In this document: in pieces, positions 1 through 8,838 of the stretch
Position numbering within the stretch: the stretch's first letter is position 1
Layout: each line of letters begins with the position of its first letter
Source of the DNA: Acuticoccus sp. MNP-M23
Lineage (GTDB): Bacteria > Pseudomonadota > Alphaproteobacteria > Rhizobiales > Amorphaceae
Direction: 5' to 3'
Length of the DNA stretch: 64,000 bases
NCBI RefSeq assembly: GCF_031195445.1
Contig: NZ_CP133480.1
Coordinates: forward strand, 2,093,501 to 2,157,500
Notes under the pieces: generated by a model
Database searches by the model: none
What the model saw: the letters and a program-made list of their open reading frames with translations, nothing else
Told to the model about the DNA's origin: nothing
Translations under genes and position numbers: made by a program

Positions 1-2114
1 GAGGCCTTGCCGGCGCGGCGGGCAGCGGGCCGCTCAGTCTCATCTCGCGCGCGGGCGGCGCTTCCGGCAATGGCGGGGCCGTCACGGTGGTCTCCGATGC
101 GGCGATCACGACATCGGGCAACTACGCCTACGGCATTCTGGCGCAGTCCATCGGGGGCGGCGGCGGCTTTGGCGGCGATGCCGACGGGACCTTCGCCGGG
201 GCCAATTCCGGCGGTTCCGGCACGGCGGGCACGGTGACCGTCACCACCAACAGCACAGTCAGCGCAACCGGCGCAGGTGCCATCGGCATTCTGGCGCAGA
301 GCGATGCGCCGAGCGGTGCCGGCGACATCACCATCGCCGTCAATGCCGACATCACCGGCGGCAGCGGCAGCGACGGCTATGCGGTGTACGCAGCGGGCGG
401 CAGCGTCAACCAGCTCCTCGTGCAAAGCGGGGTCAGCATCACCCCCGGTTCCGGCGGCTATGCGGTGGGCTATTCGTCGAACCTTGCGCAGTCCACCGCT
501 CCGGCGGCCAATGCGGCCAGCCTTGCCACGGCGCCCGGCCTGATCATTCGCAACGCCGGCACATTGCGCGGCAGCGTCCGCGGGCAGCGGGTCGATGGCG
601 CGGAAACGGTCACGGTCCGGAACCTGCGGCGCGGCCTGCTGGTCGATGCCGGGCGCTACGCCGCCAACGTCAACAATCGCGGCCGCCTCGTCATCGGCGA
701 TGGCACGGACGAGACCCGGCAGCTCACCATTCGGGGCAATTTCAGCCAGACCGGCGCCGGCACCACCGAAACGGTGGCAGACTTCCAGGGCGGGCGCGCC
801 AGCGCCATCAATGTGAAGGGCAATGCGGACCTCGCCGGTACGCTGAAGGTGGACGCCAGCACCATCTACCGGGGCCGCACCGCCACGCTGATGACCGTGA
901 GCGGTGCCATCACCGGCACCATCGAGGCCATGGATACTCCTGCGGTAGATTATGAGACGACCACCCGCGGCGGGACGGTGCGCATCGGCGTCGCGGGCAC
1001 CCGCTTCGGCAGTGCGTTCGACCAGCTCACGCCGAACCAGAGCACCGCAGGCGGCCACCTCGATGCGTTGTTCGCGGCCAGGGCCGGGCGCTACGCTGCG
1101 GTGCTGGCGGAGTACAACCGGCTTTCGCAACTGGGCGACGACGGGGCGGCCTATGCCGCGGCGGTCAATGCGCTGTCGCCGGGCGGCTCCCAGGCGGCTG
1201 CCGCCGCGCAGGCGGTCCTCACCCAAAGCCGGCTCAACAAGGCGCTGAGCTGTCCCCATTTCCAGGGCGACAACGCACTGGTCTCCGAAGGCACCTGCAC
1301 ATGGGGCGGGCTTGCGGCCTCGTCGATCGATCAGGGCGGGCAGGGCGGCTATGACGGCACCTTGTGGGGCTTTGCCGCCGGTGCGCAGGTGGAGGTGCAG
1401 CCAAACTGGTATCTCGGCTTTGCCGGCGGCTACGAAAGCAGCGACTTCGGCAGCGCCGACGGCTTGTCTTCGGCCGATGGCGACACGGTGTTCGCATCGC
1501 TCGCGCTGAAGCGTCAGCTGGGCGGGTTTCTTCTATCCGGCGCGATATCCGGCAGCTACGGGTGGTACGATGTCGACCGCACCGTCGCCGGCCCCGGCTT
1601 TTCGGCAAAGGCAACCGCAGACAGCGACATCTATACGCTCGGGGCGCGCGCCAGGGTGTCCTACACGGCCGCAAGCGAGGTCGCCTACGTCCGTCCCTTC
1701 CTCGATCTCGATGCGGTTTATGCAAACTCCAGCGCCTACACCGAGCGTGGCGCGGGACTCTTCAACCTCAGCGTTTCGGGCCAGGAGCAGACGGCATTCG
1801 TCGCCACCCCGGCGGTGGAAATCGGCGCGCGGCTGAAAGCGTTCGGCGAATGGGACGCGCGGCTCTACGCAACCGCCGGAATCAGCCTCTCCACCGAGGA
1901 CGACTGGAAGACCGACGCCCGGCTCGTTTCGGCCCCGCTCAATGCGGGGACGTTCCAAACCACGCTGCCGGTGGCGGACGTGTTCGCCCGTGTCGGGGCA
2001 GGCATGCAGATATCGAACACGTCAGGCTTTGACGTGCGGGCCGATTACGAGGGCGCCTTCGGCAACGATTTTTCGAGCCATTCCGGCACGTTGCGCCTGG
2101 TCAAGCGGTTCTGA
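1..2114 (+). CDS. Autotransporter (type V) outer-membrane protein, 5' end missing
   Basis: This is the 3' part of a type Va autotransporter. The frame is open from base 3 of the window, so the start codon lies upstream and the passenger is incomplete. The visible passenger is low-complexity, rich in Gly, Ala, Ser and Thr, with runs such as SIGGGGGFGGDADG that are typical of beta-helical adhesin-like passengers. From about base 1300 the protein becomes a C-terminal autotransporter beta-barrel of roughly 270 residues, with alternating aromatic strands (LWGFAAGAQVEV, NWYLGFAGGYESSDFG). It ends LRLVKRF; a terminal aromatic residue is usual for outer-membrane barrels recognised by the BAM complex. 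The role is probably adhesion or surface exposure, but the ligand cannot be inferred. Confidence 0.9.
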   Translation, partial: GLAGAAGSGPLSLISRAGGASGNGGAVTVVSDAAITTSGNYAYGILAQSIGGGGGFGGDADGTFAGANSGGSGTAGTVTVTTNSTVSATGAGAIGILAQSDAPSGAGDITIAVNADITGGSGSDGYAVYAAGGSVNQLLVQSGVSITPGSGGYAVGYSSNLAQSTAPAANAASLATAPGLIIRNAGTLRGSVRGQRVDGAETVTVRNLRRGLLVDAGRYAANVNNRGRLVIGDGTDETRQLTIRGNFSQTGAGTTETVADFQGGRASAINVKGNADLAGTLKVDASTIYRGRTATLMTVSGAITGTIEAMDTPAVDYETTTRGGTVRIGVAGTRFGSAFDQLTPNQSTAGGHLDALFAARAGRYAAVLAEYNRLSQLGDDGAAYAAAVNALSPGGSQAAAAAQAVLTQSRLNKALSCPHFQGDNALVSEGTCTWGGLAASSIDQGGQGGYDGTLWGFAAGAQVEVQPNWYLGFAGGYESSDFGSADGLSSADGDTVFASLALKRQLGGFLLSGAISGSYGWYDVDRTVAGPGFSAKATADSDIYTLGARARVSYTAASEVAYVRPFLDLDAVYANSSAYTERGAGLFNLSVSGQEQTAFVATPAVEIGARLKAFGEWDARLYATAGISLSTEDDWKTDARLVSAPLNAGTFQTTLPVADVFARVGAGMQISNTSGFDVRADYEGAFGNDFSSHSGTLRLVKRF

Positions 2115-2299
2115 CGGCGGCACCCCGACGCCGGGCGGGCCTGCCGCGAGCCGAAACATTCTTGCAGCCTTGCCTGTTGACCCTAAATGCCCGAGCGCGG
2201 CACACACGGGCCGCGACCGGATCCGTATTGCCGGCGTCGCGGCCGCTCATGCCGGGGGCGAACCCGGCCACTTGAACAAAGAACACACTGTTGGACACA

Positions 2300-2785
2300 A
2301 TGGACCTGACTGTTGCCATCGATCCGGGTTCCGGCGGGCATGACGATCTGATCATGACGATCCCTCTCCTGGGGTTGGAGATCTGCGCTGACACGTACTA
2401 TTTTGCCATTGCGCTGGAAGATGCCGGGTCGGAGTTCGACCAGAGCGATGTGAAGAAGGGCGTCGCCTCGCTTCTCAGACGCTGGTCCGAGGCATCAAAA
2501 GCCTGCATCTGCGGCGAGACCGTGCACCTCCCGTTCGATTTCAGCGACAAGCATGTGGGCTGCATCCAGTTGATCCGTCGCGATTCGGTCTTCTTCATCT
2601 CCTACGGCTACTGCGACCTGCCGGGCTATTCCGTGAACCCCCTGAAACTCGGCAGTTTCTGCCGCGAGGTTTCGGACTTCAAGATGACCACCAAGACCGC
2701 GATCGACGTGCCGTGCCAGTCCTTCCTGCTGGCCATGGACTTTGCCATCGCCAGCATCGAGCAGGAGTTTGCCACCAAGCACTGA
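2300..2785 (+). CDS. Hypothetical protein, 161 aa
   Basis: I do not recognise this protein. It has no obvious signal peptide or membrane span and is probably cytoplasmic. It is mildly acidic, with six cysteines and several aromatic pairs (ADTYYFAIAL, FFISYGYCD), and reads as a compact alpha/beta domain. I chose the ATG at 2300 because the only codon upstream in frame that could start is a TTG at 2291; neither has a strong ribosome binding site. It lies about 185 bases downstream of the autotransporter and 155 bases upstream of the DUF3883 gene on the same strand, so it could be cotranscribed with the latter. Its lack of low-complexity sequence and good codon use argue for a real gene. Confidence 0.6.
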   Translation: MDLTVAIDPGSGGHDDLIMTIPLLGLEICADTYYFAIALEDAGSEFDQSDVKKGVASLLRRWSEASKACICGETVHLPFDFSDKHVGCIQLIRRDSVFFISYGYCDLPGYSVNPLKLGSFCREVSDFKMTTKTAIDVPCQSFLLAMDFAIASIEQEFATKH

Positions 2786-2940
2786 CTGCGCCCGTCGCTT
2801 TGCGCGGCGCCGCGTGACGGGCCCCGGCCGCACCGGATCGAATGCGCGGGTGAAGAGATAAGCCGAAGATCGACGCGCGGTATATTGCGCAATCTGACAT
2901 CGCTGATGACACTTGATGGTTTCGTACCTAGTCTCATCCG

Positions 2941-3801
2941 ATGTCGAGTGCGCCGTGGACTGATAGCGAGAATGACCAGATTGTTGCGGATTATTTCGCA
3001 ATGCTGGCCGACGACGTAGCAGGCCAAAGCTACAACAAGGCCGCGCATCGACGAGCGCTGCTTCCGCATCTGCTGTCCCGCTCGGAAGGTTCGGTCGAAT
3101 TCAAGCACCAGAATATCAGTGCGGTCCTCAAGGGGCTCGGAGAAGACTGGATCCGCGGCTACAAGCCTGCCTTCAATTTCCAGATGTCGCTGGTAGAGGC
3201 GGTCGCGCGTTGGCTGGCGCGCAACCACGATTGGCTGGCAAGGTCGACAGCCAATCCATCGGCGTCCGGGTTCGATGAGCAGGCTCTCGCATTTGTCGGG
3301 ACGGCGCCTACTTTGTCGAACGAACCTCCACCGCAGGAGCTGGAGCAGATGCAACGCATCGCTCGCAAGTTCGACGTTGCGGGGCGGGACGAGCGCAACC
3401 GGGCATTGGGCCGCGCTGGTGAGGCGTGCGTGCTTGAGTTTGAGCGGGCGAATCTGCGCCGCGAGGGCCGGACGGATCTAGCCCAAAAGGTGCGCTGGGT
3501 CTCCGACGAAGATGGCGATGGCCTTGGCTACGATATCGCAAGCTTCACGCCGGGCGGCACTCCGCGGCTTGTGGAGGTGAAGACGACCAATGGTTGGGCG
3601 CGCACACCCTTTCATATCAGCCGGAACGAAGTGGCCATATCGCGGGAGCAGCGGTCCGAATGGTGCCTTTTCAGATTGTGGAACTTTGCTCGGGAGCCGC
3701 AGGCGTTTGAGCTTTATCCGCCGCTGGAGGCGCACGTCTCGCTCACGGCAACGTCCTTTCTGGCGAGTTTCAGCGACAGGGTCGAGCGGGCTGAGGGCTA
3801 G
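2941..3801 (+). CDS. DUF3883 domain protein (putative restriction-endonuclease-like fold)
   Basis: The protein has 286 aa. The N-terminal half (about 1-130) is an uncharacterised helical region. The C-terminal half carries the DUF3883 signature: GRAGEACVLEFERANL, then GRTDLAQKVRWVSDEDGDG and GYDIASF, then LVEVKTTNG, and a closing NEVAISREQRSEWCLFRLWNF-like segment. The spaced E, D and ExK residues fit a PD-(D/E)XK nuclease-like core. DUF3883 domains are often found in restriction, defence and DNA-repair proteins, but no partner helicase, methylase or McrBC gene is present here. The molecular function is unproven. The ATG at 2941 has no strong Shine-Dalgarno. The TAG stop shares a CTAG palindrome with the stop of the convergent IclR gene. 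Confidence 0.8.
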   Translation: MSSAPWTDSENDQIVADYFAMLADDVAGQSYNKAAHRRALLPHLLSRSEGSVEFKHQNISAVLKGLGEDWIRGYKPAFNFQMSLVEAVARWLARNHDWLARSTANPSASGFDEQALAFVGTAPTLSNEPPPQELEQMQRIARKFDVAGRDERNRALGRAGEACVLEFERANLRREGRTDLAQKVRWVSDEDGDGLGYDIASFTPGGTPRLVEVKTTNGWARTPFHISRNEVAISREQRSEWCLFRLWNFAREPQAFELYPPLEAHVSLTATSFLASFSDRVERAEG

Positions 3802-4583
3802 GGGCGCGGGGTGGTTTCGTCGCCGGCAAAGCCGAGGCGGCGGGAGATTGCGGCGGCGTGGCTGATCACGTATGGCGCCAGGCGGTGGAGGCGTTCGGCG
3901 GGCAGGCGGGCCGCCTCGCCGGAGACGGAGATTGCCGCAATCACCCGGCCGTTGGCGGCGCGAATGGGGGCTGCCACGCAGTGAACGCCCTGCCGATGCT
4001 CGCTCATGTCCAGCGCATAGGACGAAGTGCGGATCCCGGCGAGGGCCGCCAGTAGAGCGGCTGGTTCCGTCAGCGTGCTATCGGTAAACCCGGTGAGGCC
4101 GGCGGCTATGACGCGGCGGATGGCGGCTTCATCCTGAAACGCCAGCGCTGCCTTGCCGACGCCCGTGCAATGGCAAGGCGAAAGCTCCATGGTGATGGTG
4201 GCGTTGGTGGCGCCGGTGCGGCCGCCCGCTGCCCGCTCCACAAAGACCATGCGCTCCCCGTCGAACACGCAAAGGTGGACCGTTTCGCCGGTCAGCGTCC
4301 CGAGGGCCTCCACCAGCGGGCGCGCTTCGGTCTGAAGATCCATGTTGTGCAGCACCGTCACGCCCAGCTGCAGGAGCTTCAGCCCAAGCCGGTACGCCTC
4401 GCGCGAAGCATCCTGATCCAGAAGGCCGATCGCTTTCAGCGAGAGGATCGCACGGTGCGCGGTGGACCGCGGCAGCTGGGTGCGTGCAGCAATTTCGGTG
4501 ACCGTCAACAGCCGGTCGCGCGTGGAGAAGCATTCAAGCACGCGCATCAGCTTGGCAGTCGACTTGTTGGTTCCGGTCTCCAA
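3798..4583 (-). CDS. IclR-family transcriptional regulator
   Basis: The protein has an N-terminal winged helix-turn-helix (LTVTEIAARTQLPRSTAHRA) followed by an IclR effector-binding domain (GETVHLCVFDGERMVFVE, SPCHCTGVGKAALAF, SYALDMSEHRQGVHCVAAPI). IclR proteins usually have about 250-270 aa. I chose the TTG at 4583 (261 aa) because GGAG lies about 8 bases upstream; a GTG at 4646 would add 21 unusual residues (282 aa). The gene is divergent from the DHDPS-family gene at 4813, so it probably controls that gene and possibly itself. An inverted repeat sits between them. The effector is unknown; IclR regulators commonly sense organic or aromatic acids. Confidence 0.9.
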   Translation of the reverse strand: METGTNKSTAKLMRVLECFSTRDRLLTVTEIAARTQLPRSTAHRAILSLKAIGLLDQDASREAYRLGLKLLQLGVTVLHNMDLQTEARPLVEALGTLTGETVHLCVFDGERMVFVERAAGGRTGATNATITMELSPCHCTGVGKAALAFQDEAAIRRVIAAGLTGFTDSTLTEPAALLAALAGIRTSSYALDMSEHRQGVHCVAAPIRAANGRVIAAISVSGEAARLPAERLHRLAPYVISHAAAISRRLGFAGDETTPRP

Positions 4584-4744
4584 GAGGGCGCTCCGTGTCC
4601 AGACGCACCTACCGCAATGGATTTGTTCCCACAATGCGGTTTTCACATCTCATGCAACATTTGCGAAAATAGCCTGCTTCGTGCCGCGCAAAGGTTCAAA
4701 AACAGCCGGGGGCATGAGCGGTTTGTGATCATCACAGCCGAACT

Positions 4745-4766
4745 CATGTCATGACTTATTGACATG
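4745..4766. promoter_or_regulatory. Inverted repeat, candidate operator for the DHDPS-family gene
   Basis: CATGTCA (4745-4751) and TGACATG (4760-4766) form a perfect 7-bp inverted repeat with an 8-base spacer. A consensus TTGACA -35 box (4759-4764) overlaps the right arm and faces the gene at 4813; no clear -10 was found at standard spacing. The arms recur in the repeat at 11070-11093. Binding by the adjacent IclR protein or by the GntR protein at 9477-10217 are both possible. Confidence 0.5.
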
Positions 4767-4812
4767 CGACCAGTGGGCATGATGAGCTTATCCCATAATA
4801 CGGGAGAGAAGC

Positions 4813-5724
4813 ATGGCATTCGACTTCATGGGCATCATTCCGCCGGTGGTCACCCCGTTCGACGGGAACGGCGACATCAAGACGGCGGCAATTCGCGCCA
4901 ACGTGCGCTTCCTGTTGGACAAGGGGGTCCACGGCATCTGCTTCGGCGGGTCCACCGGCGAAGGCCACACCCTGACCGGGGATGAGCTTGTCACCATCGC
5001 AGAGGAGTGCGCCGCCGAGGTGAACGGCGCCGTGCCGCTGATCGCCGGCATCATCGTCAACTCCACCCGTGATGCCGTGCAGAAGGCAAGGCGCATGGAG
5101 GGGCTGGTCGACGCTTTCCAGATCACGCCGGTCCATTACCTCTTCAAGCCGGACGATGACGCCACCTACCGCCACTTCGAGACCATCACCGCCGAGACCG
5201 AAAAGCCGGTGCTCATCTACAACGTGATCCCCTGGAATTACCTCTCGCCGGCGCTTCTGGTGCGGTTGATGGAAGGGCTTCCGGGCATTCTCGGCGTCAA
5301 GCAGAGCGCGGGCGACCTCAAATTGTTCGCCGACCTGATGGTGAGTGCGCCGGAGGGCAAGCGGATCTACTCGGCGATCGATGCGCTGCTCTACCCTGCG
5401 TTCGCCATGGGGTCCCACGGCACCATCGCCGCCAACCCCGCCGCCGTCCCGGGCCCTTGCGTCGCGCTTTGGAATGCGGTGCAGGCGGGCGACCATGCGC
5501 TCGGGCGCCAGATCCACGAATCCCTGCTCAGGTTCTGGAACACGATCTTCGCCGACAACCTCCCTGCCAACGTGAAGACCGCCCTGTCCCTTCAGGGGTG
5601 CGACGCTGGCCTGCCGCGTGCACCGATGCCCGCGACCTCGCCGGAACGCGCCGCGCGCATCGAAGCGGCGCTCGAACAGCTGCTCCGGTTCGAGGGCGCA
5701 GTCGCCCACGCCAAGGCGGCCTGA
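4813..5724 (+). CDS. Dihydrodipicolinate synthase / N-acetylneuraminate lyase family protein
   Basis: This 303-aa class I aldolase-type TIM barrel forms a Schiff base with a 2-oxo acid. Visible hallmarks are GGSTGEG (about residues 45-51), catalytic Tyr136 in YNVIP and the Schiff-base Lys163 in GVKQSAGD. Family members make dihydrodipicolinate, cleave sialic acid or 2-keto-3-deoxy sugar acids, or dehydrate keto-deoxy-glucarate. The catabolic setting (IclR regulator divergent, TTT transporter operon convergent) makes a sugar-acid or hydroxy-acid lyase or dehydratase more likely than lysine biosynthesis. The start is well set: GGGAGAGAAG lies just before the ATG at 4813. Its substrate cannot be assigned from sequence. 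Confidence 0.88.
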   Translation: MAFDFMGIIPPVVTPFDGNGDIKTAAIRANVRFLLDKGVHGICFGGSTGEGHTLTGDELVTIAEECAAEVNGAVPLIAGIIVNSTRDAVQKARRMEGLVDAFQITPVHYLFKPDDDATYRHFETITAETEKPVLIYNVIPWNYLSPALLVRLMEGLPGILGVKQSAGDLKLFADLMVSAPEGKRIYSAIDALLYPAFAMGSHGTIAANPAAVPGPCVALWNAVQAGDHALGRQIHESLLRFWNTIFADNLPANVKTALSLQGCDAGLPRAPMPATSPERAARIEAALEQLLRFEGAVAHAKAA

Positions 5725-5776
5725 CACGCATTGAAGCGCGCGGCGTGGCGGCAGGAGTGCTCGACCGCCCGGCGCC

Positions 5777-7276
5777 TCAGCTGGCGGCGAGGGCCTTGCG
5801 CCGCCGCCCGCGCGCCAGAACGGCACCGGCAATCACCAGGCCCCAGATGGACAGGGTGACGATGCCCAGCACCGCAGCGATGGGTCGCTCGAAGAAGGCG
5901 AGTGGGTCGCCGCGCGCAATCATCATCGAGGTGGTGAAGTTCTGCTCCACCAGCGGGCCGAGCACGATGCCGAGGATGATCGGCGCGATGGCGAACCGGT
6001 GCGCTTCCAGCACCCAGGCGACCACCCCGAGCACCACCATCACGATGACCCCGAACATGGAGTTGTTGATGGCGTACGACCCGACGATGCAGAACAGCAG
6101 CACCGCCGCGTTGAGGTAGCTGCGCGGCACCTTGAAGATGTACCGGGCCGACCGCGCCGCCATGTAGCCGAACGGCAGCAGCAGGAGGTTGGCGAGAACG
6201 AAGACGATCATCACCGCATAGAAATTCTGCGGGTTGACGGTGAGAAGCGAGGGGCCGGGCTCCATCCCCTTCATGTAGAGGACGCCGACGGCAATGGCCG
6301 TCACCGCATCACCGGGAATGCCGAACACCATGGCCGGGATCCACGCTGAGGACAGCGCGGCGTTGTTGGTTGCACCCGCCTCCACAAGGCCCTCGGGGTG
6401 CCCGGTGCCGAACTTTTCCGGCGTTTTCGAGGTCTTCTTGGCGATGGCGTAGGTGACCCAGGCGGCCAGGTCACCGCCCACACCCGGCAGCGCGCCGACC
6501 ACCGAGCCGATGGCAGCGCCGCGGAAGAGGTTGACCCGCCAGCGCTTCAGCTCGGTCCAGACGCCGGCGAACGGGTTGCGCACCTCGGCCTGCGCGGTGA
6601 GTTCGGGTCCGTCGCGGCCCGAGCGGAGGATTTCGGCGAGCGCAAACATCCCGATCATCGCCGGGATGAACGAGATGCCGCCCGCCATTTCGCTGGAGCC
6701 GAAGGTGAAGCGCGGTGTGCCCATCAACGGGTCGAGACCCACCTGCGCAATGAAGAGGCCGAGGAGCAGCGAGAGCACGCCCTTGGCAATGCCGCCGGTG
6801 GAGACCAGCGCCGCGCACGAAAGCCCCAGCACGGCCAGCCAGAAATATTCGAACGAAGAGAAGTTGAGCGCGAATTTGGCGAGCGCCGGTGCCGCGACCA
6901 TGAGGACGCAGAAGCCGATGAGGCCGCCGATGCAGGCCGAGGTGATGGAGATGCCGATGGCAAGCCCCGCCTTCCCCTTTCTGGTGAGGCCGTAGGCGTC
7001 TTCGACGTAGGCGGCGGAGGCGGGGGTGCCCGGAATGCGCAGGAGCGCGCCCGGAATGTCGCCGGCGGTGATTGCCATGGCGGTGCACGAGATGATTGCC
7101 GCAATGGCTGGCACCGGGTCCATGTAGAAGGTGATGGGGACCAGGAGCGCCGCTGCCATGGTGGCCGTCAGGCCGGGCATCGCACCGACGAACAGGCCGA
7201 ACAGCGAGGCGAGGACAATTACCGCCAGCGTCTGCCCGTTTGCCACCAGGCCAACGGCTTGGAGGAACGCGTCCAT
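5777..7276 (-). CDS. TTT transporter large permease, TctA family (system A)
   Basis: This 499-aa protein is the large membrane subunit of a tripartite tricarboxylate transporter, an ion-coupled carboxylate importer fed by a periplasmic binding protein. About 11-12 hydrophobic segments are seen. The TctA motif is clear (GAMPGLTATMAAALLVPITF) with a second half repeat (GALPGVGGDLAAWVTYAIAKK). The ATG at 7276 has GAGGT a few bases upstream. It is the last gene of a six-gene leftward operon (SDR, GntR, RraA-type, TctC, TctB, TctA) and lies 73 bases after tctB. That gap holds an imperfect hairpin at 7297-7323. It converges with the DHDPS-family gene ending at 5724. The substrate is unknown. Confidence 0.95.
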   Translation of the reverse strand: MDAFLQAVGLVANGQTLAVIVLASLFGLFVGAMPGLTATMAAALLVPITFYMDPVPAIAAIISCTAMAITAGDIPGALLRIPGTPASAAYVEDAYGLTRKGKAGLAIGISITSACIGGLIGFCVLMVAAPALAKFALNFSSFEYFWLAVLGLSCAALVSTGGIAKGVLSLLLGLFIAQVGLDPLMGTPRFTFGSSEMAGGISFIPAMIGMFALAEILRSGRDGPELTAQAEVRNPFAGVWTELKRWRVNLFRGAAIGSVVGALPGVGGDLAAWVTYAIAKKTSKTPEKFGTGHPEGLVEAGATNNAALSSAWIPAMVFGIPGDAVTAIAVGVLYMKGMEPGPSLLTVNPQNFYAVMIVFVLANLLLLPFGYMAARSARYIFKVPRSYLNAAVLLFCIVGSYAINNSMFGVIVMVVLGVVAWVLEAHRFAIAPIILGIVLGPLVEQNFTTSMMIARGDPLAFFERPIAAVLGIVTLSIWGLVIAGAVLARGRRRKALAAS

Positions 7277-7349
7277 CTTGGAACCTCACGGGAGGGCAAG
7301 TTGCGGGAAGGCACCGCAGCTTGCGAACAACAGGGAGAAGGGCGGCGGC

Positions 7350-7814
7350 CTAGAAAGCGAGAAGGCCGCGCGGCAGCGGCACGCCGAGGGCGTGGACGAA
7401 CACCGTGTAAAGAAGCAGCGTCGCGATCACGCCGAACAGCAGCGCGCCGATCCACGGCGCCCCGCCGAGCCTGGCAACGCCCGTTGCGAACACCGCACCG
7501 GCAACCAGAAAGCCCGCAACCGGGAGCAGCAGCACCATGGCGGCCAGCAGCACCAGCACCGCCACAACGTCCCACCGCAGCATCTTCGGCCGCGGGATCG
7601 CCTTGCCGGGCATCGGCACGGCAAACACCGCGCCGATGGCAAGGACGAGGCCGAACACCACCATCCCGGCGCCGGTGATGGTCGGGAACAGGCCCGACCC
7701 CACCCCGACATTGCCCATCTTGGGCAAGCCGGCGGCTTCCATCACGATGGCCCCGCCAAGCCCCGCAAACACGAGGCCCAGAACAAGGTCGCCGCGTTTG
7801 ACGGGGGCGCGCAA
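7350..7814 (-). CDS. TTT transporter small permease, TctB family (system A)
   Basis: This 154-aa protein has four predicted transmembrane segments (for example LVLGLVFAGLGGAIVMEAA and VLVLLAAMVLLLPVAGFLV), the usual topology and length of TctB, the small membrane subunit that partners TctA. The start is a TTG at 7814, only two bases after the tctC stop codon; no better ATG or GTG is available close by, which suggests translational coupling. Small TTT subunits diverge strongly in sequence, so the call rests on topology and on position between TctC and TctA. Confidence 0.88.
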   Translation of the reverse strand: MRAPVKRGDLVLGLVFAGLGGAIVMEAAGLPKMGNVGVGSGLFPTITGAGMVVFGLVLAIGAVFAVPMPGKAIPRPKMLRWDVVAVLVLLAAMVLLLPVAGFLVAGAVFATGVARLGGAPWIGALLFGVIATLLLYTVFVHALGVPLPRGLLAF

Positions 7815-7816
7815 GG

Positions 7817-8782
7817 CTACTGGCCGATCTTGGCGGCGCCAATTGCTTTGCCGAACGCGTCGCCGCGCTGCGAAAGATACGCCTCGAAATCAGGCCCGCC
7901 TTCCCACACCACGCCGTAGTTCAGCTTGCCCATCTGGTCATGAAACGCATCGCTGGCGACAATGTCGTTCATGGCGGCGAGGAGCTTTTCGGTCGCCTCG
8001 TCCGGGATGCCCTTGGGGGCACCGAGGCCGCGCCAGCCGCCGATGGCAAAGTCGATGCCGAGGGATTCGTTGGCTGTCGGAACGTCAGGGTAGGCCTCGC
8101 TGCGCTCCGGGCCGAGATAGGCGAGGGGGCGGATTTCGCCAGCCTCGATCAGCGCCTTCGCTTCGGGGAACTGGGACACCACAACGTCGATGGCACCCGA
8201 CGCCAGAAGCTGAAGCGAGGGGGCCGCGCCGTCGGTGGGGATCCATGCGGTCTCACCGGCATCGGCGCCCACACCGTCGACGAGGCTGACCCACGACAGA
8301 TGGTTGAGGCCGCCGAAGTTGGCGCCGGACGCCTGCACGGCGGACGGGTCCGCCTTCACCGCGGCGGCAAGGTCGTCGATGGTCTTGTGAGGGGAATCCT
8401 CGCGCACGAACACGGCGGACGGGTCGGCGTTGTAAAGGCCGATCAGCGTATAGTCGTCATAGGCGATGTCTGCGCTGCCGACGGGCTCGTACATCGACAC
8501 TTCGGTGGTGATGATGCCGAGCGTATAGCCGTCCGAATCGCCGTCCTTGATGGCGGTGTGGCCGACAATGCCGCCGCCGCCGGTGCGGTTGACGACATTG
8601 ACCGGCTCGCCGAGCTTTTCTTCCAGCATCGCGGCGATGATCCGGCCGGTGGCATCGGTGCCGCCGCCGGCGGACCACGGCACGATCAGCGTGATCGGCC
8701 GGTCGGGATATTCGGCAAAGGCAGCGCCCGTGCCGAGCGCCAGGGCGACCAGTGCGCCTGCTGTGGCAATCTTGAAGTTCAT
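7817..8782 (-). CDS. TTT substrate-binding protein, TctC / Bug family (system A)
   Basis: This 321-aa periplasmic binding protein has a Sec signal peptide (residues 1-22, likely cleavage after AFA) and the family N-terminus EYPDRPITLIVPWSAGGGTD. Bug/TctC proteins bind carboxylates through two water molecules and the backbone, so ligand identity is hard to read from sequence. The start is fixed by GGAGGAACACCC just before the ATG at 8782. It is fourth in the operon, 56 bases downstream of the RraA-type gene and two bases upstream of tctB, so it delivers its ligand to the permease pair encoded next to it. The link to the aldolase-like and SDR genes suggests the ligand is the pathway substrate. 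Confidence 0.95.
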   Translation of the reverse strand: MNFKIATAGALVALALGTGAAFAEYPDRPITLIVPWSAGGGTDATGRIIAAMLEEKLGEPVNVVNRTGGGGIVGHTAIKDGDSDGYTLGIITTEVSMYEPVGSADIAYDDYTLIGLYNADPSAVFVREDSPHKTIDDLAAAVKADPSAVQASGANFGGLNHLSWVSLVDGVGADAGETAWIPTDGAAPSLQLLASGAIDVVVSQFPEAKALIEAGEIRPLAYLGPERSEAYPDVPTANESLGIDFAIGGWRGLGAPKGIPDEATEKLLAAMNDIVASDAFHDQMGKLNYGVVWEGGPDFEAYLSQRGDAFGKAIGAAKIGQ

Positions 8783-8838
8783 GGGTGTTCCTCCGTTGGA
8801 GTGCGGGCCCGTGTTGTTGGTTTTTCGGGCTTTCGGGG

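Noticed and set aside
7297..7323. Imperfect hairpin between tctB and tctA in system A as a terminator.
   Set aside because: The stem has a mismatch/wobble and no T-tract, and it lies within an operon; kept only as a remark in the tctA entry.
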